The notes under the pieces were generated by a model. That model worked only from the letters and a program-made list of their open reading frames with translations, was not told the origin of the DNA and made no database searches. A stretch of DNA of 64,000 nt, from NCBI GenBank assembly GCA_910573755.1, contig CAJTBO010000019.1, positions 1-64,000 of the forward strand, written 5' to 3'. Both the position numbers and the translations under genes were made by a program. Below, piece after piece: positions 8,068 to 15,666 of this stretch. The stretch comes from Lachnospiraceae bacterium (GTDB taxonomy: Bacteria > Bacillota > Clostridia > Lachnospirales > Lachnospiraceae). Position 1 is the stretch's first letter. Every line of letters starts with the position of its first letter.

Positions 8068-9885
8068 ATGGAGCATACGGATCTAAGCAGGATCAGGAAC
8101 TTTTGTATTATCGCACATATCGACCACGGCAAATCCACTCTGGCGGACCGGATCATTGAGAAGACCGGGCTTCTTACCAGCAGGGAGATGCAGGATCAGG
8201 TGCTTGACAATATGGATTTGGAGCGGGAGAGGGGCATTACGATCAAAGCCCAGACCGTCAGGCTTGTCTATCAGGCAAAGGATGGAAACGAGTATATTTT
8301 TAATCTGATCGATACGCCGGGACATGTGGATTTCAATTATGAGGTGAGCCGGGCGCTGGCGGCGTGCGACGGCGCGATTTTGGTTGTGGACGCGGCGCAG
8401 GGTATAGAGGCGCAGACGCTGGCGAATGTTTATCTGGCGCTGGATCATGATCTGGATGTGTTTCCGGTGATCAATAAGATCGATCTGCCCAGTGCGGATC
8501 CGGAGCATGTCATAGAAGAGATAGAGGATGTGATCGGGCTGGAGGCGCAGGACGCGCCGCTGATCTCCGCGAAGAACGGGATCGGGATAGAGGAGGTGCT
8601 GGAGCAGGTGGTGGCAAGGGTGCCTGCGCCGGGAGGCAGTGCGGATGCGCCCTTAAAAGCGCTTATCTTTGATTCGGTCTATGATTCCTACAAGGGGGTT
8701 ATCGTATTTTGCCGTCTGCGGGAGGGCAGGGTGAAAAAGGGAACCCGTATTAAGATGATGGCTACCGGCGCCACGGCAGAGGTGGTGGAAGTGGGTTATT
8801 TCGGCGCGGGACAGTTTATCCCCTGCGAGGAACTGCAGGCGGGTATGGTAGGCTATCTGACCGCTTCGATTAAAAATGTGAAGGACACCCGGGTGGGCGA
8901 TACGGTGACGGATCTGGACAACCCCTGCGAAGAACCGCTGCCCGGTTATAAGAAAGTAAATCCTATGGTATACTGCGGCATTTATCCGGCAGATACCAAC
9001 AAGTATCCGGATCTGCGGGATGCGCTGGAAAAACTGCAGTTGAACGATGCGTCGCTGTTTTACGAGCCGGAAACTTCTCTGGCGCTGGGATTCGGATTCC
9101 GCTGCGGTTTTCTGGGACTGCTCCATCTGGACATCATTCAGGAGCGGCTGGAGCGGGAGTACAATCTGGATCTGGTGACTACGGCGCCGGGTGTTATCTA
9201 TAAAGTATATAAGACGGGCGGCGAGATGATCGAGCTGACCAATCCCTCCAATCTGCCGGACCCGTCGGAGATCGATTATATGGAGGAGCCTGTTGTCAGT
9301 GCGGAGATCATGGTGACTACGGAGTTTATCGGGCCGATCATGCAGCTTTGCCAGGAGAGGCGGGGACGGTATATCAGTACGGAATATATCGAGACGACAA
9401 GGGCGCTTTTGAAGTATGAACTGCCCTTAAATGAGATCATTTATGACTTTTTCGATGCGCTGAAGTCCCGCTCGAGGGGCTATGCGTCCTTTGATTATGA
9501 TCTGAAGGGATACGAGACGTCAAAGCTGGTGAAGCTGGATATCCTGATCAACAAGGAAGAGGTGGACGCCCTCTCCTTTATCGTGCATGCGGACAGCGCC
9601 TATGAGAGAGGACGGAAGATGTGCGAAAAGCTGAAGGAGGAAATACCGAGGCATCTGTTTGAGATCCCGATTCAGGCGGCGGTGGGCGGCAAGGTCATCG
9701 CCAGAGAGACGGTAAAGGCGATGCGCAAGGATGTGCTGGCGAAGTGTTACGGCGGCGATATCACCCGGAAGAAGAAACTGCTGGAGAAGCAGAAAGAGGG
9801 CAAGAAGCGGATGCGTCAGGTTGGAAATGTGGAGATTCCGCAGAGCGCGTTTATGAGTGTGCTGAAGCTGGATACGAGGGATTAA
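8068..9885 (+). CDS. lepA: Elongation factor 4 (LepA), translational GTPase
   Basis: A 605-residue GTPase, full length for the family (~600), that acts on ribosomes during translation. The G domain contains [14 protein letters not shown] (G1), RGITIKAQT (G2), [12 protein letters not shown] (G3) and NKIDLPSAD (G4). The remaining domains follow the EF-G-like order, with the LepA-specific C-terminal domain ending [17 protein letters not shown]. The ATG at 8068 is chosen over an in-frame ATG at 7987 because AGGAGGG precedes it by a few bases and family members start near [12 protein letters not shown]; the upstream codons lie over the promoter. Confidence 0.97.
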   Translation: MEHTDLSRIRNFCIIAHIDHGKSTLADRIIEKTGLLTSREMQDQVLDNMDLERERGITIKAQTVRLVYQAKDGNEYIFNLIDTPGHVDFNYEVSRALAACDGAILVVDAAQGIEAQTLANVYLALDHDLDVFPVINKIDLPSADPEHVIEEIEDVIGLEAQDAPLISAKNGIGIEEVLEQVVARVPAPGGSADAPLKALIFDSVYDSYKGVIVFCRLREGRVKKGTRIKMMATGATAEVVEVGYFGAGQFIPCEELQAGMVGYLTASIKNVKDTRVGDTVTDLDNPCEEPLPGYKKVNPMVYCGIYPADTNKYPDLRDALEKLQLNDASLFYEPETSLALGFGFRCGFLGLLHLDIIQERLEREYNLDLVTTAPGVIYKVYKTGGEMIELTNPSNLPDPSEIDYMEEPVVSAEIMVTTEFIGPIMQLCQERRGRYISTEYIETTRALLKYELPLNEIIYDFFDALKSRSRGYASFDYDLKGYETSKLVKLDILINKEEVDALSFIVHADSAYERGRKMCEKLKEEIPRHLFEIPIQAAVGGKVIARETVKAMRKDVLAKCYGGDITRKKKLLEKQKEGKKRMRQVGNVEIPQSAFMSVLKLDTRD

Positions 9886-9994
9886 AGATGACAGGTACCC
9901 CCGTGGAGTGTGCGGGTATTGCGGGGAACCGGTCTTTGAACAGCGATGTTCAGAGTGATGATTTTTAAAATAAAGGCATGGAGAGATAGTTGGG

Positions 9995-11212
9995 GTGAAA
10001 AAAGAAAAGCCGGTGGGATTGTATGTGCATGTTCCGTTTTGTGTAAAGAAGTGTGCGTATTGCGATTTTCTTTCTGCGCCGGCTTCCGATGCGATAAAAG
10101 AGCGTTATGTAAACTTGTTGTGTGAAGAAATAGAGAAAAAGGCGGAGCGTTATCCGGGATATCGCGGCAGAACGGTTTTTTTCGGCGGGGGAACGCCGAC
10201 TGTGTTGAAGGCGGAACAGCTTGAAAGAATACTATATAAGCTGAAAGAATGCTTTTCGATCCCGGAGAAGGAAGATTTGCCTGCCCCGCAGGAACCGGAG
10301 ATCACGCTGGAGTGCAATCCGGGCACGGCAGACGGTGCGGATCTGAAAAAACTGAGGGAGGCAGGGTTCAACAGGCTCAGCATCGGCCTGCAGTCCATGC
10401 GGAATGAGGAACTTAAAAAGCTCGGGCGGATTCATACCCGGGAGGATTTTCTGGAAACCTTTTATCTGGCGGGAGAAGCCGGCTTTCGGAATATCAATGT
10501 GGATCTGATGTCGGCCCTGCCCGGTCAGAGTGTGGAGAGTTATGCGGGAACGCTTCGGGAAGCAGCGGCTTTGCGCCCGGAGCATATTTCCGCATACAGC
10601 CTTATCATAGAGGAAGGGACGCCCTTTTATGAGCGTTATGCAAAAGCGGACGCGGAGAGGGGAAAAAATGGGTCGGATACGGAACATCTGCTGCCGACGG
10701 AGGAGGAGGAGAGGCAGATGTACGAACTGACGGAAGAGATACTGGGGCAGAGCGGGTATCACCGCTACGAGATTTCCAATTATGCCCTGCCGGGTTATGA
10801 GTGCCGCCATAATATCACTTACTGGAAGAGAGGGGATTATCTGGGGCTTGGGCTGGGAGCGGCGTCTTTGATGGATAACTGCCGCTTCAGCAACAGCGGG
10901 GATATGGAAGAATATTGTGCGCAGCTGCAGGGATGTAAAAAAGAGGGCGGGAAAGATTTCCATCCGGATCTGCAGAGGTTATCCATACAGGAACAGATGG
11001 AAGAATTTATGTTTTTAGGGCTGCGGCTCACCAGGGGGATATCCCGCAGAGAATTCCAGAAGTATTTTAATGTTCCGATCGGGCATGTTTACGGGGAGGT
11101 TTTAAAAAAAATGGAAGAGCGGAAATTCCTTGCAGAGTCGGAGGACAGGATATTTCTGACAAAGCGGGGGATTGATGTCAGCAATATAATTCTGGCTGAG
11201 TTTCTGCTTTAG
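9995..11212 (+). CDS. hemW: Radical SAM heme chaperone HemW (coproporphyrinogen III oxidase-like)
   Basis: A 405-residue radical SAM protein. The cluster-binding motif is CVKKCAYC, preceded by YVHVPF. FFGGGTPTVL and the ECNPGT and LSIGLQS motifs follow, the standard HemN/HemW core. The HemW-type short C-terminal domain (~300-405) is present. HemW inserts heme into target proteins rather than acting as the oxygen-independent oxidase. The start is GTG at 9995, with GGAGAG upstream. It lies 109 bases after lepA, the order conserved in Firmicutes. Downstream, the usual hrcA-grpE-dnaK is replaced by the sugar locus. Confidence 0.93.
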   Translation: MKKEKPVGLYVHVPFCVKKCAYCDFLSAPASDAIKERYVNLLCEEIEKKAERYPGYRGRTVFFGGGTPTVLKAEQLERILYKLKECFSIPEKEDLPAPQEPEITLECNPGTADGADLKKLREAGFNRLSIGLQSMRNEELKKLGRIHTREDFLETFYLAGEAGFRNINVDLMSALPGQSVESYAGTLREAAALRPEHISAYSLIIEEGTPFYERYAKADAERGKNGSDTEHLLPTEEEERQMYELTEEILGQSGYHRYEISNYALPGYECRHNITYWKRGDYLGLGLGAASLMDNCRFSNSGDMEEYCAQLQGCKKEGGKDFHPDLQRLSIQEQMEEFMFLGLRLTRGISRREFQKYFNVPIGHVYGEVLKKMEERKFLAESEDRIFLTKRGIDVSNIILAEFLL

Positions 11213-11236
11213 TTAACGGGAACGGCATGATAAGGC

Positions 11237-12142
11237 TCAGGAATAATATAAATTGACGATGATATCCTGTGCGTGATTCCCAAACCCGTTCCCGAACAGA
11301 GTGACGCCGCCTTTATTCTGCGCATTTTCCGCCACCTGAATTCTGAAATTAATAAACTGGCAGTTTTCTATATGCAGATCTGACAAGGAGACTCTTGAAA
11401 GAGCTTCTCCGTCTATTGTACAGTTATTTTCATTGATGCGAAGATGTTTTAAAAGACCATACTGACTTAAGTTATCATCCCACCAGTCCGGCGTGTAGAA
11501 ACCGCGGACATCGGAAAAGTTGCCGGGACAGGTCCATGTTCCGACAGGAATCTGGTTTAGGCGAAACGTGATATCGCTGGGCCAGACGTTGTTGGAATAG
11601 GGAAATTCGGAAGCGATTTCCATGCTGATCTCAATCATCCGGAGTGTCTGATTATCGGAGAGGGCATTGGGGATTTTGTATTCCACAAAACCCTCAGAAA
11701 ACCACAAAAGGGATGCGTTTACCCGATCAGGCTGAACAAAGGAGAGGGGATCATCCAGTTTCCCTACGATCTCCGTTTTGGTGGCAAGCCCGCAAGTCGG
11801 CATTACTTCAAAATTGGTGTAATGTCCCAACGGAATCTGGGAAGTATATTTAGAAAGGGAACGGTAGATCTTTGTGGGAAAAGTAATGTCGATCGTATCC
11901 ACGGCAAGATGGGGGATTTTTTGTACTCCTGACTTACCGGGACGTTTTTTGCAGTGGATAAGACGGGTCTCTTCCAGCTTCTGAATATGTTTTGTAATAA
12001 TGGCTTTACTCAGGCCAAGGGATTCTGATAGTTCGGTAATATTATAATCCCGTTCTGATATCAGCTGCAGGATCTGCAATCTTACGTTGCTGGCAAGGGC
12101 TTCATATACCGGTAATGAATTTGGGGTGATATCAAGCTGCAT
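11237..12142 (-). CDS. ArsR-type winged-helix transcriptional regulator of the sugar locus
   Basis: A 301-residue protein. Residues ~8-90 form an ArsR/MarR-like winged helix (NVRLQILQLISERDYNITEL, then SLGLSKAIITKHIQKLEETR). The remaining ~200 residues form an all-beta-looking domain with several Trp and Asn residues (WPSDITFRLNQIPVGTWT; WWDDNLSQYG). Such long regulators are seen beside glycoside hydrolase genes in Clostridia; the C-terminal part presumably senses a sugar ligand, which is inference. It is divergent from the ABC importer operon and convergent with hemW. A GTTAAT site inside its own promoter suggests autoregulation. Confidence 0.78.
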   Translation of the reverse strand: MQLDITPNSLPVYEALASNVRLQILQLISERDYNITELSESLGLSKAIITKHIQKLEETRLIHCKKRPGKSGVQKIPHLAVDTIDITFPTKIYRSLSKYTSQIPLGHYTNFEVMPTCGLATKTEIVGKLDDPLSFVQPDRVNASLLWFSEGFVEYKIPNALSDNQTLRMIEISMEIASEFPYSNNVWPSDITFRLNQIPVGTWTCPGNFSDVRGFYTPDWWDDNLSQYGLLKHLRINENNCTIDGEALSRVSLSDLHIENCQFINFRIQVAENAQNKGGVTLFGNGFGNHAQDIIVNLYYS

Positions 12143-12172
12143 GGAAAACCTCCCTGAAAAGTGATTGCTTTA

Positions 12173-12200
12173 AGTATAACATAATAAGGTTAATTGTAAA
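12173..12200 (-). promoter_or_regulatory. Promoter of the ArsR-type regulator, with internal GTTAAT site
   Basis: On the minus strand TTTACA (12200-12195) and TATACT (12178-12173) are 16 bases apart, ~30 bases before the regulator ATG. The spacer carries ATTAAC (plus-strand GTTAAT, 12189-12194), the same hexamer found repeatedly before the divergent operon. Confidence 0.65.
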
Positions 12201-12311
12201 GTGAATAATTTTAAAATACTCTGAGAGAAAATTGTAAGATATTGTCTGATATGAAATTTACTATAAAAGGAATCCAGAAAAATAAACAATCAGTGAGTGC
12301 TGAACCATTTA

Positions 12312-12348
12312 GTTAATTAAAAAGTTAATCGTTTATAAAAAAGTTAAA
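12312..12348. promoter_or_regulatory. Cluster of GTTAA sites upstream of the importer promoter
   Basis: GTTAAT occurs at 12312-12317 and 12324-12329, and GTTAAA at 12343-12348. All are in the same orientation; the first two are 12 bases apart and the third follows at 19. The cluster ends seven bases before the -35 box at 12355, so a protein bound here could contact RNA polymerase. The assignment to the ArsR-type regulator is inference from position. Confidence 0.5.
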
Positions 12349-12354
12349 AATATA

Positions 12355-12383
12355 TTGACAAGATGAAAAAGGTATTATAATAT
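12355..12383 (+). promoter_or_regulatory. Sigma-A-type promoter of the sugar operon
   Basis: A perfect TTGACA (12355-12360) is followed after 17 bases by TAATAT (12378-12383), or after 15 bases by the overlapping TATAAT (12376-12381). Transcription would begin near 12390, leaving a ~125-base leader before the first gene. Confidence 0.75.
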
Positions 12384-12397
12384 TAAAACACAAGGAG

Positions 12398-12447
12398 AAC
12401 ATGCACAAAAATTAAAATTTCAAAATAAATAATTTGTGCATGTTTTT
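12398..12447 (+). terminator. Leader hairpin with short T run (possible attenuator)
   Basis: AACATGCACAAA (12398-12409) pairs perfectly with TTTGTGCATGTT (12433-12444) over 12 bp with a 23-base AT-rich loop, followed by TTT. The stem is AT-rich, so termination would be weak. The left arm also contains ATG CAC AAA AAT TAA right after AAGGAG, a possible four-codon leader peptide. Confidence 0.45.
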
Positions 12448-12469
12448 GGAAAAATTTACATTAAAACTA

Positions 12470-12495
12470 TTTGATTAACAAATGAGTTAATCAAA
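12470..12495. promoter_or_regulatory. Perfect 10-bp inverted repeat, candidate operator
   Basis: TTTGATTAAC (12470-12479) and GTTAATCAAA (12486-12495) are perfect inverted copies around AAATGA. The palindrome ends four bases before the AAAGGAGG ribosome binding site of the first importer gene. Each arm contains the GTTAATC hexamer also found upstream of the promoter. It could be a roadblock operator or an RNA hairpin that hides the ribosome binding site. Confidence 0.6.
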
Positions 12496-12515
12496 GACAA
12501 AAGGAGGATGAAATC

Positions 12516-13853
12516 ATGATGAGAAAGAAAATCGGGAAAGCCGGGCTGTCGTTATGTATGGCGGCAATGCTTGCAGCGGGTGCACTGACAGGCTGTGGCG
12601 GCAGCGCAGAGGAGGAGGCACAAACGCCTGAAAATGCGGCGGCGGAAGATATGACAGAGGGTGCTGCTGAAGATGTGACAGAGGCGGCATCCGGGGATGA
12701 AATTGAGTTCTGGAACTTTTTTACCGGTCCGGACGGAGATAATATGAAAGTTTTGGTAGACGGATTTAATGCGACAAATCCGGCATATCGTATAAAAAAC
12801 GTTACAATGGCATCAGGGGATCTGTATACAAAAATTCCTACCGTAGTTAATTCCGGCGAAGGTATTCCGGATCTGACTATTGTCGATGTGGCAAGAATAC
12901 CGATGTTTTATGAACAGGGATTGTTGGAATCCATGGCGTCCGTTATGGAAAACGCACCGGAAGTTAAAAAAGAAAATTATAATGCACTGGTATGGGATAC
13001 CGGTACTTTCGACGGAGAACAGTATGCGGTGCCTCTGGATATGGGTGTGATCGGGGTGGCTTATAATAAGGATCTGGTGGAGCAGTATGCGCCGGGTGTT
13101 CTGGATGACAATCTGATTACAATTGATGAAATTAAAGAGATTATTCCGAAAGCATCCGCAGACGGTATTGTAACGGTCCCCGTCTCTTTCTTCGGATACG
13201 AGCAGGCGCTGGCGCTGGCAAAACAGGAGGGCGGCGATCTGTTCAAGGATGAAAATACGCCGAACATTAACAGTCCTGAATTTACGAAAGCGGTTCAGAC
13301 GTTAAAGGATATTGTGGATCTCGGCGGATGCAGTGAGGAGGGAGAAGAAAATCTGCAGCTGTTCATGGCGGGCGAAGCGATTTTCTGTCCGGATGGCGTG
13401 TGGGATGCTAATGCGTTGAATGCCATTGAAGGACTCAACTGGGGGATTACAAATTCCCTCTGTTATAATACGGATACATTTTATAATTTTTCCAACTCCA
13501 ATCAGTTTGTTATGCTGAAGAATGATAAAAGAAGCGATGAGAAGGAAAAAGTAATTGCAGACTTTCTGGAATATGTGCGCGTGAACGCTCTGGAATGGGC
13601 TCGTTCCGGACAGGTTCCCGCCAGCAGTGCGGCGGATGATGAGGCGGAATATGCGGCGATGAATCAGCACTTCTTTGTCTCGGCTCCTGAGATGGAGGAA
13701 TCGATCCGCTTCAATAACTATAAGTATTCCGGTTATGCAAATGATGCGATCGGCAAAGTGTTCGGGGATATCCTGTTTGGCCATACTGATCTGGAGGAGG
13801 GGCTCGCGCAGGCGCAAAAGCAGGCGGAGGACAACATTGCACAGAATCAATAA
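12516..13853 (+). CDS. ABC sugar importer, substrate-binding lipoprotein (family 1)
   Basis: A 445-residue lipoprotein. The signal peptide ends in the lipobox LTGC with the acylated cysteine at 27, followed by an acidic linker (~30-63). The mature domain starts EIEFWNFFTGPDGDNMKVLV and continues through IPDLTIVDVAR and EGINWG-like segments, typical of extracellular solute-binding proteins of carbohydrate ABC importers (CUT1). It would capture a small oligosaccharide at the cell surface and pass it to the two following permeases. AAAGGAGG is eight bases before the ATG; a second ATG follows directly. The sugar cannot be read from sequence. Confidence 0.88.
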   Translation: MMRKKIGKAGLSLCMAAMLAAGALTGCGGSAEEEAQTPENAAAEDMTEGAAEDVTEAASGDEIEFWNFFTGPDGDNMKVLVDGFNATNPAYRIKNVTMASGDLYTKIPTVVNSGEGIPDLTIVDVARIPMFYEQGLLESMASVMENAPEVKKENYNALVWDTGTFDGEQYAVPLDMGVIGVAYNKDLVEQYAPGVLDDNLITIDEIKEIIPKASADGIVTVPVSFFGYEQALALAKQEGGDLFKDENTPNINSPEFTKAVQTLKDIVDLGGCSEEGEENLQLFMAGEAIFCPDGVWDANALNAIEGLNWGITNSLCYNTDTFYNFSNSNQFVMLKNDKRSDEKEKVIADFLEYVRVNALEWARSGQVPASSAADDEAEYAAMNQHFFVSAPEMEESIRFNNYKYSGYANDAIGKVFGDILFGHTDLEEGLAQAQKQAEDNIAQNQ

Positions 13854-13878
13854 GATAAGGTAAAACGGAGGGAAAGAT

Positions 13879-14790
13879 ATGGTCACTGACAATAAAAAGT
13901 CAGGCAGACGGTCCGGGAAGGCAAGGGGCAGATTGCTGCCCCTGGTCTTCATTGGTCCCCACCTGATCCTGTTTTCTGTATTTGTTTTGTTTCCTATTTT
14001 ATACGGACTTGTGATTTCTTTTACCAAATGGGATCTGATCGGAACGCCGGAATGGGTAGGGCTTGCCAATTATAAAGAGATCCTGTTTAATATGGAATCC
14101 ACATATCATAAAGACTTTGTGGCGGGATTGAAAAATACCGTAATGTTTGTTGCGTTGAATGTACCGGTAAGCATTCTGGTGCCTCTTGGGTTTGCGCTCC
14201 TTTTGCATATTAAGGCAAAAGGAAGCAAAGTTTTTCAGTCCGTTTATTATCTTCCCACACTGTTTTCCATTTCGGCGGTGGGTATCATGTGGATGCAGAT
14301 GCTGAATAAACGTTTTGGGCTGGTCAGCATTTTTGGGATCAAGAAAGCGTTGACCATTACGAATCCCTGGATGTGGATCATGCTGATCATTATGTCTGTC
14401 TGGTGGACGATGGGTACCAATATGGTGATCTATCAGGCGGCGCTCGGGGGTGTTTCAAAAGATTTGTATGAGTCGGCGGCACTGGACGGGGCAAGCGGCT
14501 TTCAGAAAATACGGTATATTGCGCTCCCGTCTATCCGTTTTCAGCTGCTCTATACGCTGGTCATCACCGTGGCGGGGAGTTTCAATGTATATGGGCAGCC
14601 TCTTATGCTGACACAACAGGGAACCGGCGGCGCGCCGAAGATTACGGTGCTGATCATGACCATTACCAATCTGGCTTTTGGTTCGGGACAGTCTATTGCG
14701 GGGATGGCATCGGCTATGGCTGTCATACTGGGAGTTTTTATTCTGGTGGTTTCCCTGATACAGTTCAGGCTTACGACAAAAGAAGATTAG
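13879..14790 (+). CDS. ABC sugar importer permease, MalF/UgpA-type
   Basis: A 303-residue inner-membrane permease with about six membrane segments, beginning ~25 (LLPLVFIGPHLILFSVFVLF). The cytoplasmic EAA loop is recognisable as DLYESAALDGASGFQKIRYI at ~195-214, which docks onto the ATPase. Length and motif fit the first permease of CUT1 importers. It begins 25 bases after the binding-protein gene, preceded by GGAGGGAAAG, and is followed within 10 bases by the partner permease. Confidence 0.9.
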   Translation: MVTDNKKSGRRSGKARGRLLPLVFIGPHLILFSVFVLFPILYGLVISFTKWDLIGTPEWVGLANYKEILFNMESTYHKDFVAGLKNTVMFVALNVPVSILVPLGFALLLHIKAKGSKVFQSVYYLPTLFSISAVGIMWMQMLNKRFGLVSIFGIKKALTITNPWMWIMLIIMSVWWTMGTNMVIYQAALGGVSKDLYESAALDGASGFQKIRYIALPSIRFQLLYTLVITVAGSFNVYGQPLMLTQQGTGGAPKITVLIMTITNLAFGSGQSIAGMASAMAVILGVFILVVSLIQFRLTTKED

Positions 14791-14799
14791 GAGGGTGTG

Positions 14800-15642
14800 A
14801 TGAGACGAAGAGAAAGAGTGATGAAAGCGATGGTCTCTCTCTGGACAGGCATTGTGGCGATTATATGGATTGTGCCGGTTGTCTGGGCGTTTTTTACTTC
14901 CTTTAAGACGGAAACGGAGATCAAGACAAAAGGATTCGGTTTTTTACCGAAAGAGTGGACTTTTGAGAATTATATCAATATTCTCGGAAATACGGATAAC
15001 GCACCTATCATAAGATGGTTTGGAAATTCCATGGTCATTTCCGTTACCGTTACCGTTCTTGCGGTGATCCTTGTGTCGCTTACGGCCTATGGGTACTCCA
15101 GACTGGATTTTAAATATCGGGATACGTTGTTTTACATGTTGATGGGAATCTCCCTGTTCCCCAATATCATCAATATCATTCCGCTTTATCAGATGATGAC
15201 CTGGTTAAAGTGGGTGAACACCAATATGGCAATGATCGTACCGGGGCTGGGAGCCGTGACAAATATTTTTCTGGTGCGTCAGTTTTCGCTGAGTATTCCC
15301 AGAGAGTTTGACGAGGCGGCAAAAATAGACGGCGCCGGAGAATTTGCTGTTTTTTTCAGGATTATCCTGCCGATGTTAAAGCCGGTGCTTACAGTGGTGG
15401 CGCTGTTTTCCTTCACCGGTTCGTGGAATGATTTTCTCTGGCCGACCATTGTGTTTAACGATGTGGAGAAGATGCCGCTGACAGCGGGCTTAAAACTTTT
15501 AAACGGGGCATATGGCGGTTTTCAGCTCGGGCCTATTCTGGCGGCAGCATGTATCGCGATCTTTCCTACTTTTGTATTGTATTTATTTGCCCAGAAATAT
15601 TTTTTGCAGTCCATGTCCCTTAGTTCCGGCATAAAAGGGTGA
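14800..15642 (+). CDS. ABC sugar importer permease, MalG/UgpE-type
   Basis: A 280-residue permease with six predicted membrane segments and the EAA loop PREFDEAAKIDGAGEFAVFF near residues 167-186. It pairs with the preceding MalF-type subunit. ATG at 14800 is chosen because GGAGGG (14790-14795) precedes it at workable spacing; a GTG at 14797 is almost on top of that site. No ATPase gene follows, so the importer probably uses a shared MsmX/MsmK-type ATPase encoded elsewhere, as is common for CUT1 systems in Firmicutes. Confidence 0.9.
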   Translation: MRRRERVMKAMVSLWTGIVAIIWIVPVVWAFFTSFKTETEIKTKGFGFLPKEWTFENYINILGNTDNAPIIRWFGNSMVISVTVTVLAVILVSLTAYGYSRLDFKYRDTLFYMLMGISLFPNIINIIPLYQMMTWLKWVNTNMAMIVPGLGAVTNIFLVRQFSLSIPREFDEAAKIDGAGEFAVFFRIILPMLKPVLTVVALFSFTGSWNDFLWPTIVFNDVEKMPLTAGLKLLNGAYGGFQLGPILAAACIAIFPTFVLYLFAQKYFLQSMSLSSGIKG

Positions 15643-15666
15643 TGAAAGAAAAGGAGAAAGATAAAA

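Noticed and set aside
9886-9994. Small gene between lepA and hemW
   Set aside because: Frames across this gap are short, lack binding sites and run on from a shadow of lepA.
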